This document shows, piece by piece, positions 27,706-36,573 of a stretch of DNA of 64,000 nt (position 1 is its first letter; each line of letters opens with the position of its first letter). Origin of the DNA: Dyadobacter sp. LHD-138 (lineage in GTDB: Bacteria > Bacteroidota > Bacteroidia > Cytophagales > Spirosomataceae). Under the pieces are notes generated by a model that did no database searches, was not told the origin of the DNA, and was given only the letters and a program-made list of their open reading frames with translations. The position numbers were made by a program, and so were the translations under genes. The stretch lies in NCBI RefSeq assembly GCF_030929615.1, contig NZ_JAVFVU010000014.1, positions 1 to 64,000 of the forward strand, written 5' to 3'.

Positions 27706-27749
27706 GCCCTGAAAGGGCGTCATCCCTCACCACAGGGCATCGCCCTGTG
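27706..27749. repeat. REP-like palindromic element
   Basis: Two adjacent short hairpins, GCCCT-GAA-AGGGC (27706-27718) and CACAGGGC-ATC-GCCCTGTG (27731-27749), separated by GTCATCCCTCAC. This pair resembles a repeated extragenic unit often seen in Bacteroidota genomes. GAGGTATT follows twice (27749-27756 and 27763-27770). It lies between convergent genes and may also act as a terminator. Confidence 0.65.
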
Positions 27750-27799
27750 AGGTATTGATATTGAGGTATTATCTTGTCATGCATTACCCCTGTGAGGCA

Positions 27800-28573
27800 T
27801 TACGGATGCCCCGATAGCCAGGCCAGGAATTGGGGCGTCTTCTCTTTGCTTACCGTGATAATGTCATGGAAAGGAATCGAAACGGCAACGGAGAGCTTTC
27901 GGGAAAGGTAGCTCGAAGCGTTCACCACACTTTTTCGGTTTAAAAGACACTGTCGGTTAGCGCGAAAAAATCCGGTACCGGTTACCTTTTCCAATTCATC
28001 CAGATTGCTTTTAGGGTAATAAATTTTGTTGTCAAAAGTAACCAAATGGGTAATTTCATTTTCGACGTAAAACAAAGCAATGTCGTCGAGTTTTACCGGC
28101 ATGATCACGTCTTTGTAATAAACCAGAATCGCCGTTTGCCTGGGCTGATATTGATTCGAGATCTCCTTAATCAGCGACTGGAAATAGCTGTCGTTATTAG
28201 CCGGTTGAACATTTCGCAGATTATTAAACTTTTTGAGTGCCGCCTGGACGGACGTCAGTGTGAAGGGTTTAAGCAAATAATCGATGCCATTTGCGTTGAA
28301 TGCATTTAAAGCATATTCATCAAAAGCCGTACAAAAAATGACCGGTGTGGTGATCTTGATTGCTGAAAAAATATCAAAACTCAGGCCGTCGCCTAGCTGT
28401 ATGTCGCTGAATATTAAATCCGGAGGGGAATTTTTACTGAAATAGCTCAGGGCCTCTTTGACAGATGGTAAAACCGCAATGATCTCGCTTGCCGGTGCAG
28501 CCTGAATAATCGTGTCGGCAAGATCATCAGCAGTCCATTTTTCGTCCTCAATGATTATAATTTTCATTCTCAT
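27800..28573 (-). CDS. LytTR-family response regulator
   Basis: A 257-residue two-component regulator (255 if ATG 28567 is used). The receiver domain (about 3-120) has IIIIEDEKWTADDLADTI, the phosphoacceptor Asp in DLIFSDIQLGDG (about 57), the switch residue in VIFCTAFDEYAL and the Lys in DYLLKPFT (about 104). The C-terminal LytTR DNA-binding domain has VLVYYKDVIMPVKLDDIALF and GFFRANRQCLLNRKSV. It overlaps the sensor kinase gene by about 20 bases, so the two are translated together. The binding site and targets are unknown; the family often acts on envelope or signalling genes. Confidence 0.92.
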   Translation of the reverse strand: MRMKIIIIEDEKWTADDLADTIIQAAPASEIIAVLPSVKEALSYFSKNSPPDLIFSDIQLGDGLSFDIFSAIKITTPVIFCTAFDEYALNAFNANGIDYLLKPFTLTSVQAALKKFNNLRNVQPANNDSYFQSLIKEISNQYQPRQTAILVYYKDVIMPVKLDDIALFYVENEITHLVTFDNKIYYPKSNLDELEKVTGTGFFRANRQCLLNRKSVVNASSYLSRKLSVAVSIPFHDIITVSKEKTPQFLAWLSGHP

Positions 28574-29603
28574 ACATTTTAATAGTTACCGAAAAACTTT
28601 CAGCGCTCTGTTTTATATCGATCTTATCACCCGACAACAGTTTGTATCTTTCAGCAAGATTCGCCAGACCCAGGCCCGTAGAAACTTCCTTATTGGATTT
28701 TACCTGAAGGTTGTTTTCAACCGTGATGAAATCGCCGTCATCCGAGACATTGATTTTTAATGGATTTTCTTCTGTCAGTGCGTTATGCTTAATCGTATTT
28801 TCCAGCAAAACCTGAATGGAAAAGAATGGCACAAATTTGCTTCTGGCCTGCTGAGATACGTTTATATTGTATTCGATCGCATCGCCAAACCTAATTTTTT
28901 GCATTTCCATATAGTCCATGCAAAGCGTTAATTCCGTTTGCAAGGAAGAAATTTTGGAGGCGTGGTCGGAAATGGAGGCCCTGAGAAAATTGGCTAATTT
29001 GGTGAGATAGAATTCGCCCTTTTCCGTGTCTTTTTTATAAAGGGATTTTAAAATGGTCAGGGAATTAAAAAGAAAATGAGGATGTATCTGCTGTCTTAAC
29101 AGAAAGTTGGAAGCCTCACTGACAGCTGCTTTTAATTGCATATTTTCAAGTTCGGCCTGCGTCTTGCTATGCTGGAGAAGCACCTGGTTTTGCATCACGA
29201 TCATCAGGGTGCTGAAAATTACATACGACACAAAATGAGTAATGATCATTCGTTGATCCGATAATTCATTTTGCTTCCCGGATAGTATTGAAAAAGATAT
29301 AATCAGTATTGCGTAAATACTCAGACTTAGTATCGTGCCGAATAAATATCTGAAAAATAGCCCCTTTTTATGCGATTGGGGATATCTTGCCCGCCAAAAA
29401 CGGAGTGTATAAATGTTCGACAGCCCAAGCAAGTAAATCATAATGCAGCCACGAATGAAGGTCATGACGACAAAGGTTATCGACTCAACCTTGCTGATGA
29501 TCAGTATGACAAAGACAAACAAGTTGATGAAAATTGTCATCAACAGGTTAAGCCGGTACAGATTTTGAAGTGGGAGCGATGCGTTCATGCTGAAAATTAG
29601 CAA
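28548..29603 (-). CDS. LytS-like sensor histidine kinase
   Basis: A 351-residue membrane sensor. Four or so transmembrane helices fill residues about 15-140 (INLFVFVILIISKVESITF, then FLFGTILSLSIYAILI region). The His-kinase domain has the acceptor in LLRQQIHPHFLFNSLTILKS (His about 172-174) and an ATP-binding site with NTIKHNAL and GLGLANLAERYKLL (about 310-325). The start may be ATG at residue 6 (MNASLPLQ). It overlaps the response regulator gene downstream, forming a classical LytS/LytTR pair. The input signal is unknown; there is no periplasmic sensory domain of any size, so it may sense membrane state. Confidence 0.9.
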   Translation of the reverse strand: MLIFSMNASLPLQNLYRLNLLMTIFINLFVFVILIISKVESITFVVMTFIRGCIMIYLLGLSNIYTLRFWRARYPQSHKKGLFFRYLFGTILSLSIYAILIISFSILSGKQNELSDQRMIITHFVSYVIFSTLMIVMQNQVLLQHSKTQAELENMQLKAAVSEASNFLLRQQIHPHFLFNSLTILKSLYKKDTEKGEFYLTKLANFLRASISDHASKISSLQTELTLCMDYMEMQKIRFGDAIEYNINVSQQARSKFVPFFSIQVLLENTIKHNALTEENPLKINVSDDGDFITVENNLQVKSNKEVSTGLGLANLAERYKLLSGDKIDIKQSAESFSVTIKMYENENYNH

Positions 29604-29741
29604 AAATTAAGCGTTTACTTTCAGGGTTTCCGATTGAAACGGACAAAATTGATGGTGACGGGCGCCATTTGTTTTGTCTGTGCACATCTCGCAAACCAGT
29701 CTGCTCATGAACCCAGGTAAGATTGATGCCTTTGTAATACA

Positions 29742-29775
29742 AAACGATTCGCCCGACATAGCAGACGAATCGTTT
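29742..29775 (-). terminator. Hairpin after the GH30 gene
   Basis: AAACGATTCG and CGAATCGTTT are perfect arms with a 14-base loop, about 45 bases beyond the leftward GH30 stop; on the minus strand TTTTG follows. It is probably the end of the susCD-GH30 transcript. Confidence 0.75.
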
Positions 29776-29820
29776 AAGAATTTTATCAAATAAAACTGAC
29801 CCGGTATCGCTCGGGAATAT

Positions 29821-31374
29821 TTAGGGTTTGCCAATAACGGTCACAATACTTTTTGCGGCAACCGCAAATTCTCCCGTCTTGTTAATGCCCACTGGCACCA
29901 TATCCGATTGGGCGGATGTTTGATAAATCCGGTTTTTTACCGTGGAAGCGGAATAGTTTAATTTTACGGGTATGTTCTGACCAGTCGGGTTCACGATCAC
30001 GGTTACCAGTTGGTTGTTGGTGTTTTTAAATGAAGAAATCAGCAGTTCGGAATGATTTGTAACATCAATTCTAACCGCGCCCGGCTGAATGAAACGGCTG
30101 TACTGGCCCAGCGCCCAAAGCATTTTTGAAGTCTGGAAATTACCGTCCGTTTTATTTTTATCAACGTAAATCAGGCCGTCTTTGTAATCATAGGGCGAAA
30201 GTGCGATCCACCAGTGCCATCCCGAAGCGTTGGCGTTAACGAGGTCGTTATGGATTACGCGCGCCACATAAAGCGCCGGATCAATCCCCAGATCTTTCCC
30301 TTCTCCCTTGATATCTCCGTTGTTATCGCCCAAAATACAGTACTCCGACATCCAGTATTTTAATCCCGGGTTGCTTTGAAGAGCCTGTGCGATCTGCACC
30401 CTTTTTGTTACCCCATCCTTGTATGGCGATGTAGTAAAATAGCTGTGTCCTGAAATCACCGGCGTCAGGTTGGGCAGATTGCCGATATAGTCTGCGGATG
30501 ACTTGTTAAAAAAGGCACTGATCTGATTTTGCCTGCCTTGTTTATTGAATTCGGAATAAAGATATTCGATCTGACCGGCTTCTGCCACGTCAATTTTTGT
30601 TGTCAGGTTTTTTTTGAGCAGGGAGGCGCTGAGAGATCTGGTAATCGCTGCGATTTCGTTGTTGAAAAAAGGCGTTCCTTCTTGTCCGCCGTCGCTCCAA
30701 TCCCATTGAGGTTCGTTTAAAGGGCTTATGTGGTTGAAAGTAATCCCGGTTTTTTGTTTGACACCGGCAATCACATCAGCCATGTAATCAGCGAATTTTC
30801 CGAATTGCTCCGTGGAAAGATTGGGTTTGCCAGCAGTAGCATATCCTTTTTTATTAACCGTCAGCTGGACGGGAGGACTGTTGGGAAACGCGAGAAATTC
30901 GTTGATACCGCGCATTTTTGCCGCATTCATAAACCAGATCTGGCCCGCTTGTTTATTGAAATTGTACGTGCCGTCGTCATTGAGAAATCCTTCTGCACGG
31001 CGCCATTCGTCTTTTATTCCGCTGGCGTCACCTTGTTCGGCTGTTCCTGCTCCGATATTGAACCGCCATAACGAAAGGCCAATACCCTTTGGTTGTCCGT
31101 TGGCAAGCGTATCACGGCTGAAAAGAAGATCAGCAATGGCGTTCCGTTTCACATCGGGCCAGTTGCCTACAAACTGGCAGGCCCAGGCATCGGACGCTCC
31201 GAAATGGTCGATGGTCTGATACGTTTTTGCCGGATTTATGGTGATCGTCACCGATTTGTTATCATCGGGTGTCGTATTGTTTTTTTGCGGCTCAGATCCC
31301 TTACAACATGTTACTGATAGAAAAAGACTGGCAGCAATGACTGTTTTGCTGTAATGATTTTGTGGAAAATACAT
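29821..31374 (-). CDS. GH30 glycoside hydrolase lipoprotein
   Basis: A 517-residue exported enzyme, a retaining beta-glycosidase. The signal (about 1-24) ends in a lipobox-like SVTCCKG, so it is probably anchored to the outer membrane. The TIM barrel carries the acid/base in SPLNEPQWDWSDGG (Glu about 218) and the nucleophile in KYWMSEYCILGD (Glu about 340); SGWHWWIALSPYDYK is a typical barrel-end motif. The C-terminal beta domain (about 420-517) is standard for GH30. The motifs look most like the endo-beta-1,6-galactanase group, though beta-1,6-glucanase or xylanase activity cannot be excluded. It follows susD by 67 bases in one PUL operon, so it probably cleaves the glycan bound by SusCD. 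Confidence 0.88.
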   Translation of the reverse strand: MYFPQNHYSKTVIAASLFLSVTCCKGSEPQKNNTTPDDNKSVTITINPAKTYQTIDHFGASDAWACQFVGNWPDVKRNAIADLLFSRDTLANGQPKGIGLSLWRFNIGAGTAEQGDASGIKDEWRRAEGFLNDDGTYNFNKQAGQIWFMNAAKMRGINEFLAFPNSPPVQLTVNKKGYATAGKPNLSTEQFGKFADYMADVIAGVKQKTGITFNHISPLNEPQWDWSDGGQEGTPFFNNEIAAITRSLSASLLKKNLTTKIDVAEAGQIEYLYSEFNKQGRQNQISAFFNKSSADYIGNLPNLTPVISGHSYFTTSPYKDGVTKRVQIAQALQSNPGLKYWMSEYCILGDNNGDIKGEGKDLGIDPALYVARVIHNDLVNANASGWHWWIALSPYDYKDGLIYVDKNKTDGNFQTSKMLWALGQYSRFIQPGAVRIDVTNHSELLISSFKNTNNQLVTVIVNPTGQNIPVKLNYSASTVKNRIYQTSAQSDMVPVGINKTGEFAVAAKSIVTVIGKP

Positions 31375-31441
31375 GTGGTTTTGTTTAGGGGAAATAAGAT
31401 CGCCCTTTTCCGATGAGAAAAGGGCGATTAAAAAAGGTCAG

Positions 31442-33127
31442 TTAATAACCCGGATTCTGTTCAAGCTTGTTGTTGGAAGCCTGAATTTCCGAACGGGGTA
31501 TCGGCAGCCAATACTGCTTGTCAGCGAAATTTCTTCCGGTCAGCGCTTCTTTTTTTGTATAAGTTAAAGCCGTTCCGTTTTTACCGATCTCGATACCGTA
31601 AGCAGGGACATTCTCAGTAACATTCGCAATCTTCCAGCGACGTACATCATAAAAACGATGTTCTTCAAAAGCAAGCTCAATGCGGCGTTCATTTCTGATT
31701 TTTTCACGCATTTGTGCCTGAGTCAGGCCGGCCGCAAGGGCTGGCATAGCCACACCGGTACGTTGTCTGATCGCGTTCACGGCTGCATACACACTTGCGT
31801 CAGGACCTGAAGCCTCATTTTGTGCTTCCGCATAATTGAGAAGAATTTCAGCGTAGCGGAAATAGATCCATGTCTGCGTGCCTGCGATATCCCACGGGTT
31901 GTCGATCGGCAGGTTGTCGTTCATGAATTTTTTAAGATAATAACCTGTCTTGGATGTGTTCCAGTTGGATGGACCGTCTTTACTATCCTTACCACCCGGG
32001 GTGTAAGTCTGAATGGTGCTGTTGCGGTACGTAGCGCCATTGTACAGAATGGTTGCGTAGAACCTTGGATCCCTGTTTTTATATGGGTCTTTCGGGTCAT
32101 AGCTTGTACCCGGATCCGTGATCTTTGTCCCGTCAAGCATTTCGTAATCATCCACCAGATTTTGAACCGGCACGTTTCCGCCCCAGGCGTTGTAGCTATT
32201 AGGTCCGTTGGCGATTTCCAGACATACGTGGCGTGCGCCTTTGGTGTACAAACGCCCGAAAATAATTTCTGAATTGTTCTCAGCGGTAAAAAGATTACCG
32301 TATCCACCCGTATACAAGCTGTATTTGTTCAAATCCATAACAGCCTTGGAAGCCGCTGCGGCCTGCTGCCAGGTTGCGGCGTTGTTGTACAACGGACTTG
32401 CGCCGTAAAGCAGCAGTCTTGCTTTCAAAGCCAATGCAGCACCTTTGGTTGCACGGCCCAGTTTCCAGGTGTTGTTATCATTGGCAGCTGGCAAAAGGGC
32501 AGTCGCCTCATCCAGCTGAGCCACCGCATAATCAATACCCGCTTTGATATCCGAGCGGTTGAAGAGGTCCTGACTGGTCAGATCATCACTGATTTCGTAC
32601 ACTTTATCGCCAAGTAAAACCACTTTCCCGTAGTTACGGATCAGGTCATGGTAACGGAACGCGCGGATAAACTGGATTTCACCTTTCAGCGCATTTTTCT
32701 TCTGCTGGCTCATCGGTACTTTATCTACGTTTGCCAGCGCATAATTCAGCTCACGGATGCTTCTGTAACTTCTGCCCCAGAAAGTACCGGCAATCCCGGT
32801 GTTCTCCGGCGCGATTTGTCCGCGCTGAATAAGCCAGGTATTATCGTCATTGTTGTAGATGGATTCGTCGGTCACGGACGACCACATGGCGTACTCAAAT
32901 CCGCGTCCAAATCCAGGCAGCGTTCCTTCTGCTTCCTTATCTGTCAGCCTTGCACCCATGTAGCGGTTCAACACAAAGGCTTCAAAAAGTACGGAATCAG
33001 ACAGGATCGACGCATCCGAAACACGGTCCGTTGGCACAACGTCCAGAAAATTTTCCTGACATGCTGAAAAAGTTAAAAGCATGGCACCCATCAGCGCAGG
33101 TATTGTTATATTTAGTATTCGCTTCAT
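31442..33127 (-). CDS. SusD/RagB family glycan-binding lipoprotein
   Basis: A 561-residue surface lipoprotein. The signal peptide ends with LTFSAC (lipobox Cys about 23). The N-terminal part holds SusD-like features (NFLDVVPTDRVSDASIL, residues about 26-42) and TPR-like helices; the C-terminal part has YFRYAEILLNYAEAQNEA, KIRNERRIELAFEEHRFYD and KQYWLPIPRSEIQASN, all hallmarks of the family. It forms the lid over its SusC partner and captures the substrate. It is 17 bases downstream of susC, in the same operon as the GH30 enzyme. Confidence 0.95.
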   Translation of the reverse strand: MKRILNITIPALMGAMLLTFSACQENFLDVVPTDRVSDASILSDSVLFEAFVLNRYMGARLTDKEAEGTLPGFGRGFEYAMWSSVTDESIYNNDDNTWLIQRGQIAPENTGIAGTFWGRSYRSIRELNYALANVDKVPMSQQKKNALKGEIQFIRAFRYHDLIRNYGKVVLLGDKVYEISDDLTSQDLFNRSDIKAGIDYAVAQLDEATALLPAANDNNTWKLGRATKGAALALKARLLLYGASPLYNNAATWQQAAAASKAVMDLNKYSLYTGGYGNLFTAENNSEIIFGRLYTKGARHVCLEIANGPNSYNAWGGNVPVQNLVDDYEMLDGTKITDPGTSYDPKDPYKNRDPRFYATILYNGATYRNSTIQTYTPGGKDSKDGPSNWNTSKTGYYLKKFMNDNLPIDNPWDIAGTQTWIYFRYAEILLNYAEAQNEASGPDASVYAAVNAIRQRTGVAMPALAAGLTQAQMREKIRNERRIELAFEEHRFYDVRRWKIANVTENVPAYGIEIGKNGTALTYTKKEALTGRNFADKQYWLPIPRSEIQASNNKLEQNPGY

Positions 33128-33144
33128 AATGATTCGGTTTTCAA

Positions 33145-36100
33145 TTAAAACTTAATGTTGACACCCAGGTTGATAATTCTTTGCTGCGGGTAAAACTGGC
33201 CGCTTGAACTATTTCCTTCCGGATCGTAATCCTTCACGCCTGTGATGGTGAACAGGTTAAATGCGCTTGCATAAACACGCAGAGACGACAATCTGATTTT
33301 TGAAAGGGTTGCTTTCGGAAGTGTGTAACCTACTTCGATGTTTTTAAGCCTTACAAAAGAGGCGTTGTTCAGCCAGAAGTTATTTTTATAAAGCCCTCCG
33401 TTGATGGACGAAGATGCTCTCGTATCCGCTCTCGGATAAGTGCCTTCGGTGTTTGTCGGGCTGTAACGGTTATCCGCCCAGCTGCTGTAAAAGTTTCCAA
33501 CCTGACCCGATTCCGGCAATACATATTGCGTCACCATGCCTTGTCCTGAGAATACGATCGAAGCATCAAAAGCCTTGTAACCACCGTTGAAAACCAAACC
33601 GTAGGTTAGCAAAGGAACATTGCCATATTTTGTTCTGACCTGGTCATCTGCCGTGATCTTGCCGTCCTGGTTGTGATCTTCCAGAATCAGGTCACCAAAT
33701 TTTGTTCCCTGAATATGCGGATACTTATCCAGATCAGCCTGGGTGCGGAAAATTCCGAGGGTATTGTAAAGAAGTTCCGTGTAAAGCGGGCCGCCCGTCT
33801 GGCGCTGATAATCCAGCACACCCGGTGCTTCGTCGATAAACACGATTTTACTTTTGGCATAGGTAACATTTCCTGAAATGCTGTACCGGAAATTCCCCGA
33901 ATGGTTGTATCCCGCAGTAGCTTCAAAACCGCTGCTGTTCACCTTTCCAAGGTTTTCATCGGGTACAAGCGGCGTGTTTTGGTCTGTTTTGAAAGGGTTA
34001 ACGATACCGGAAGTATTAGGAATCGACGCGTTACGTGCGGCAAGAATGTTTGAGCGTTTCTGATTGAAATAAATAACTTCCAGATTGAAATGTTTCAATA
34101 CCACCGCATTCAAACCGATATCCATTTTCTTGGACGTTTCCCAGGTAATGTTCGGGTTTGCCAGCTTGGTCAAATCGATACCGGATGTGATCACATTGTC
34201 GCCGGTAACATATTGGTTATTAAATGAATAGTTGTTGTAGTACTGGAACTGACCTACGTTATCATTACCCAGTGTTCCGTACGATGCTCTGATTTTAAGG
34301 TCATTAACAAAATCGACACTGTTTTTAAACCAGTCTTCTTCCGAAATGCGGTAACCTGCCGATACCGATGGGAAAAAGCCATATTGCTTTCCTTTCGGGA
34401 AAATCGACGAACCATCCAGACGTGCCTGTACTTCGGCCAGATATTTCTCATTGAAGTTATAAGCCAGACGACCAATAACACTTTTTCTGGTGAAGTTATA
34501 GCTCTTGCCGTTGTTGTCCTTGTCCGTAGCAGCCGGACCTCCCTGAGAAAGTTCAGGTGTTGAAGCGGTAGGGTAGTTGATCCTTGATGCACCGAAAGTT
34601 GTCTCATTGCGTTTGTTTTGCTCATAAGCAACGAATGCATTGACGTTATGTCCCCCAAACTGACGCAGGTAATTCAGACGGATGTTCTGGGTAATGTTGG
34701 TAATATTCGTCTGGCTTTCCGTCAAAGAAGCCTTGCCCGCCGATCCGCCAGTTACAACAGGGCTATAGGCGTCTGTTGTTTTGTTATAATTATAAAGTGT
34801 GTAAGGAACGCTGAACGTTTTCGAAAAGTTGAAAGATTTATCCGCCGAGTAAAAACCGTCCACCGAAAGTCCCTCTACAAAAGGCGTGTAATAACTTGCC
34901 CGCAAAATACCGTTGAAAACCGAGGTAGGATTGCTGGTTGTTCCGCCCATGTTTGTCCCCAAAACTACCGGGTTGCTATTTTCTACACCGGTTGAGTAAT
35001 AACCGTTTGGATATTTTGAAATAACCGTCGGGTAAGCGCGGTAAATGGAACGGAAAGTGTTTCCTGCCGAGGAAACCGGGAATTGTCTGTTTTCCTGACG
35101 GCCCGAAAGCGAAAGGCTTACCTTGAAATCTTTGGTAATATTGGCGTCAACGTTGGAGCGGAAGTTGTACTGTTTGTACTTGGTGGCTCCGTTTTTGTAT
35201 AAACCGTCCTGATAGATGGTACCCAGAGAAACATAGTATTTTACATTTTCGGTACCGCCATTAATACCCAGGTTATGCTGGTTTTGCAACGCCACTTTTT
35301 TTAAGGCTTCTTTCTGCCAGTCGGTATTGGGGTAATTGATCGGATCTGAACCATCTCTGAATTTCTGGATTTCCGCAGCCGAGTAATGCTGATTCATGCC
35401 GCCAACCGGATTGTTGTAATAATCAATCTCGTTCAGGATCGTCGCATAGGTCGGTGCGTCAGCCAGTTTTGGAAGGCGCGTCGCTGAGGAGAAGCCCTGG
35501 TTGAAACTATAAGAAATAACAGGTTTGCCGGTTCCGCCACGTTTGGTCGTAACCAGGATAACACCATTCGCTGCACGGCTTCCGTAAACAGCGGCCGAAG
35601 CATCCTTCAGGATGGAAATACTTTCAATATCATTCGGGTCAAGACGATCAAGGCCGCCAACCTGACCAGGAATACCGTCTACAACGATCAGTACATCGCT
35701 ATTTCCCGTGGAAGCGAAACCACGGACGGTGTAGCTCGAACCGTCATAACCCGGCTCACCACCGCGGTTATTGGCAACAAATCCAGAAAAACGTCCAGCC
35801 AAAGAGTTGGAAAGGTTTGGCTGTGGACTTTTTACGATATCCGAACCTTTTACTTCGGAAACAGATCCTGTTAAGGTCGCCTTTTTTTGTGTGCCATAAC
35901 CCACCACGACAACCTCTTCAAGCGTTTTGTCATTGGTAAGCAGCTTTACATCGATCTGACTTTTATTGGCAACCGCAATTTCCTGTCCCACGTAACCGAT
36001 GTAGGTAAAAACAAGCGTGCCTTTGGAATCAGGAAGATTCAGTGCGTACTTTCCTTCGGCATCTGTGGTTGTACCCGTGGAGGTTCCTTTTAAAATTACA

Positions 36101-36285
36101 CTGGCACCGGGCAGGGTTTCGCCGGTCTCGGAAGTCAGCACGCCTTTGACATTAAATGCCTGTCCAAAACTGAACGTAGATACGACCATAAAAAGCAGAG
36201 CAAAAAGCCCGCCTTTCCAAATTGTTCTACCGGCATCTTGCGAATGGAGATGCGAAGCAGAGGTTTTACGAAAAGTTTTTTTCAT
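33145..36285 (-). CDS. SusC/RagA TonB-dependent outer-membrane transporter
   Basis: A 1,046-residue TonB-dependent receptor importing oligosaccharides. After an unusually long N-terminal segment with a signal (about 1-42) comes the carboxypeptidase-like beta-sandwich (GVLTSETGETLPGASVILKG, about 49-68), the TonB-box region and plug (LEEVVVVGYGTQKKATLTGS, about 122-141; then GFASTGNSDVLIVVDGIPG and NDIESISILKDASAAVYGSR) and a 22-strand barrel, ending in the family's VNIKF-type aromatic terminus. The length is normal. It pairs with SusD immediately downstream and is preceded by the HTCS regulator on the same strand, a standard PUL arrangement. Confidence 0.96.
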   Translation of the reverse strand: MKKTFRKTSASHLHSQDAGRTIWKGGLFALLFMVVSTFSFGQAFNVKGVLTSETGETLPGASVILKGTSTGTTTDAEGKYALNLPDSKGTLVFTYIGYVGQEIAVANKSQIDVKLLTNDKTLEEVVVVGYGTQKKATLTGSVSEVKGSDIVKSPQPNLSNSLAGRFSGFVANNRGGEPGYDGSSYTVRGFASTGNSDVLIVVDGIPGQVGGLDRLDPNDIESISILKDASAAVYGSRAANGVILVTTKRGGTGKPVISYSFNQGFSSATRLPKLADAPTYATILNEIDYYNNPVGGMNQHYSAAEIQKFRDGSDPINYPNTDWQKEALKKVALQNQHNLGINGGTENVKYYVSLGTIYQDGLYKNGATKYKQYNFRSNVDANITKDFKVSLSLSGRQENRQFPVSSAGNTFRSIYRAYPTVISKYPNGYYSTGVENSNPVVLGTNMGGTTSNPTSVFNGILRASYYTPFVEGLSVDGFYSADKSFNFSKTFSVPYTLYNYNKTTDAYSPVVTGGSAGKASLTESQTNITNITQNIRLNYLRQFGGHNVNAFVAYEQNKRNETTFGASRINYPTASTPELSQGGPAATDKDNNGKSYNFTRKSVIGRLAYNFNEKYLAEVQARLDGSSIFPKGKQYGFFPSVSAGYRISEEDWFKNSVDFVNDLKIRASYGTLGNDNVGQFQYYNNYSFNNQYVTGDNVITSGIDLTKLANPNITWETSKKMDIGLNAVVLKHFNLEVIYFNQKRSNILAARNASIPNTSGIVNPFKTDQNTPLVPDENLGKVNSSGFEATAGYNHSGNFRYSISGNVTYAKSKIVFIDEAPGVLDYQRQTGGPLYTELLYNTLGIFRTQADLDKYPHIQGTKFGDLILEDHNQDGKITADDQVRTKYGNVPLLTYGLVFNGGYKAFDASIVFSGQGMVTQYVLPESGQVGNFYSSWADNRYSPTNTEGTYPRADTRASSSINGGLYKNNFWLNNASFVRLKNIEVGYTLPKATLSKIRLSSLRVYASAFNLFTITGVKDYDPEGNSSSGQFYPQQRIINLGVNIKF

Positions 36286-36441
36286 ACCGAAATGATTGAA
36301 TAATTAAATAATTGGCTTTTAAAATCAGCGCAGAATTGCGTGCGGATTTTTCATTATTTTGAAAAGATGCCTTTGGAAATCGTCTTTCTTGAAATAATAA
36401 TATGTCCTGCCGGGGTTCTGATTTTTTATAAATTGATCAAT

Positions 36442-36449
36442 CAAAAGTA
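36442..36449 (-). promoter_or_regulatory. Candidate -7 box of the susC promoter
   Basis: On the minus strand TACTTTTG matches the Bacteroidota -7 consensus TAnnTTTG exactly, 157 bases before the susC start. I see no good TTTG box about 20 bases upstream, consistent with a promoter that depends on an activator, here presumably the HTCS protein. Confidence 0.45.
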
Positions 36450-36512
36450 GGATTATTTAAATCTGCCGGACGGGGGACATTCTCACATTAAAAAGGGGGT
36501 ATTTCAATAAAA

Positions 36513-36539
36513 AAGCCCGATTCTAATCGAATCAGGCTT
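36513..36539 (-). terminator. Terminator of the HTCS gene
   Basis: On the minus strand AAGCCTGATTC pairs with GAATCGGGCTT, followed by TTTTT. It separates the regulator transcript from susC. Confidence 0.8.
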
Positions 36540-36573
36540 CTCTTGCGCTTCATACTTCAATATTCTTACCGAA

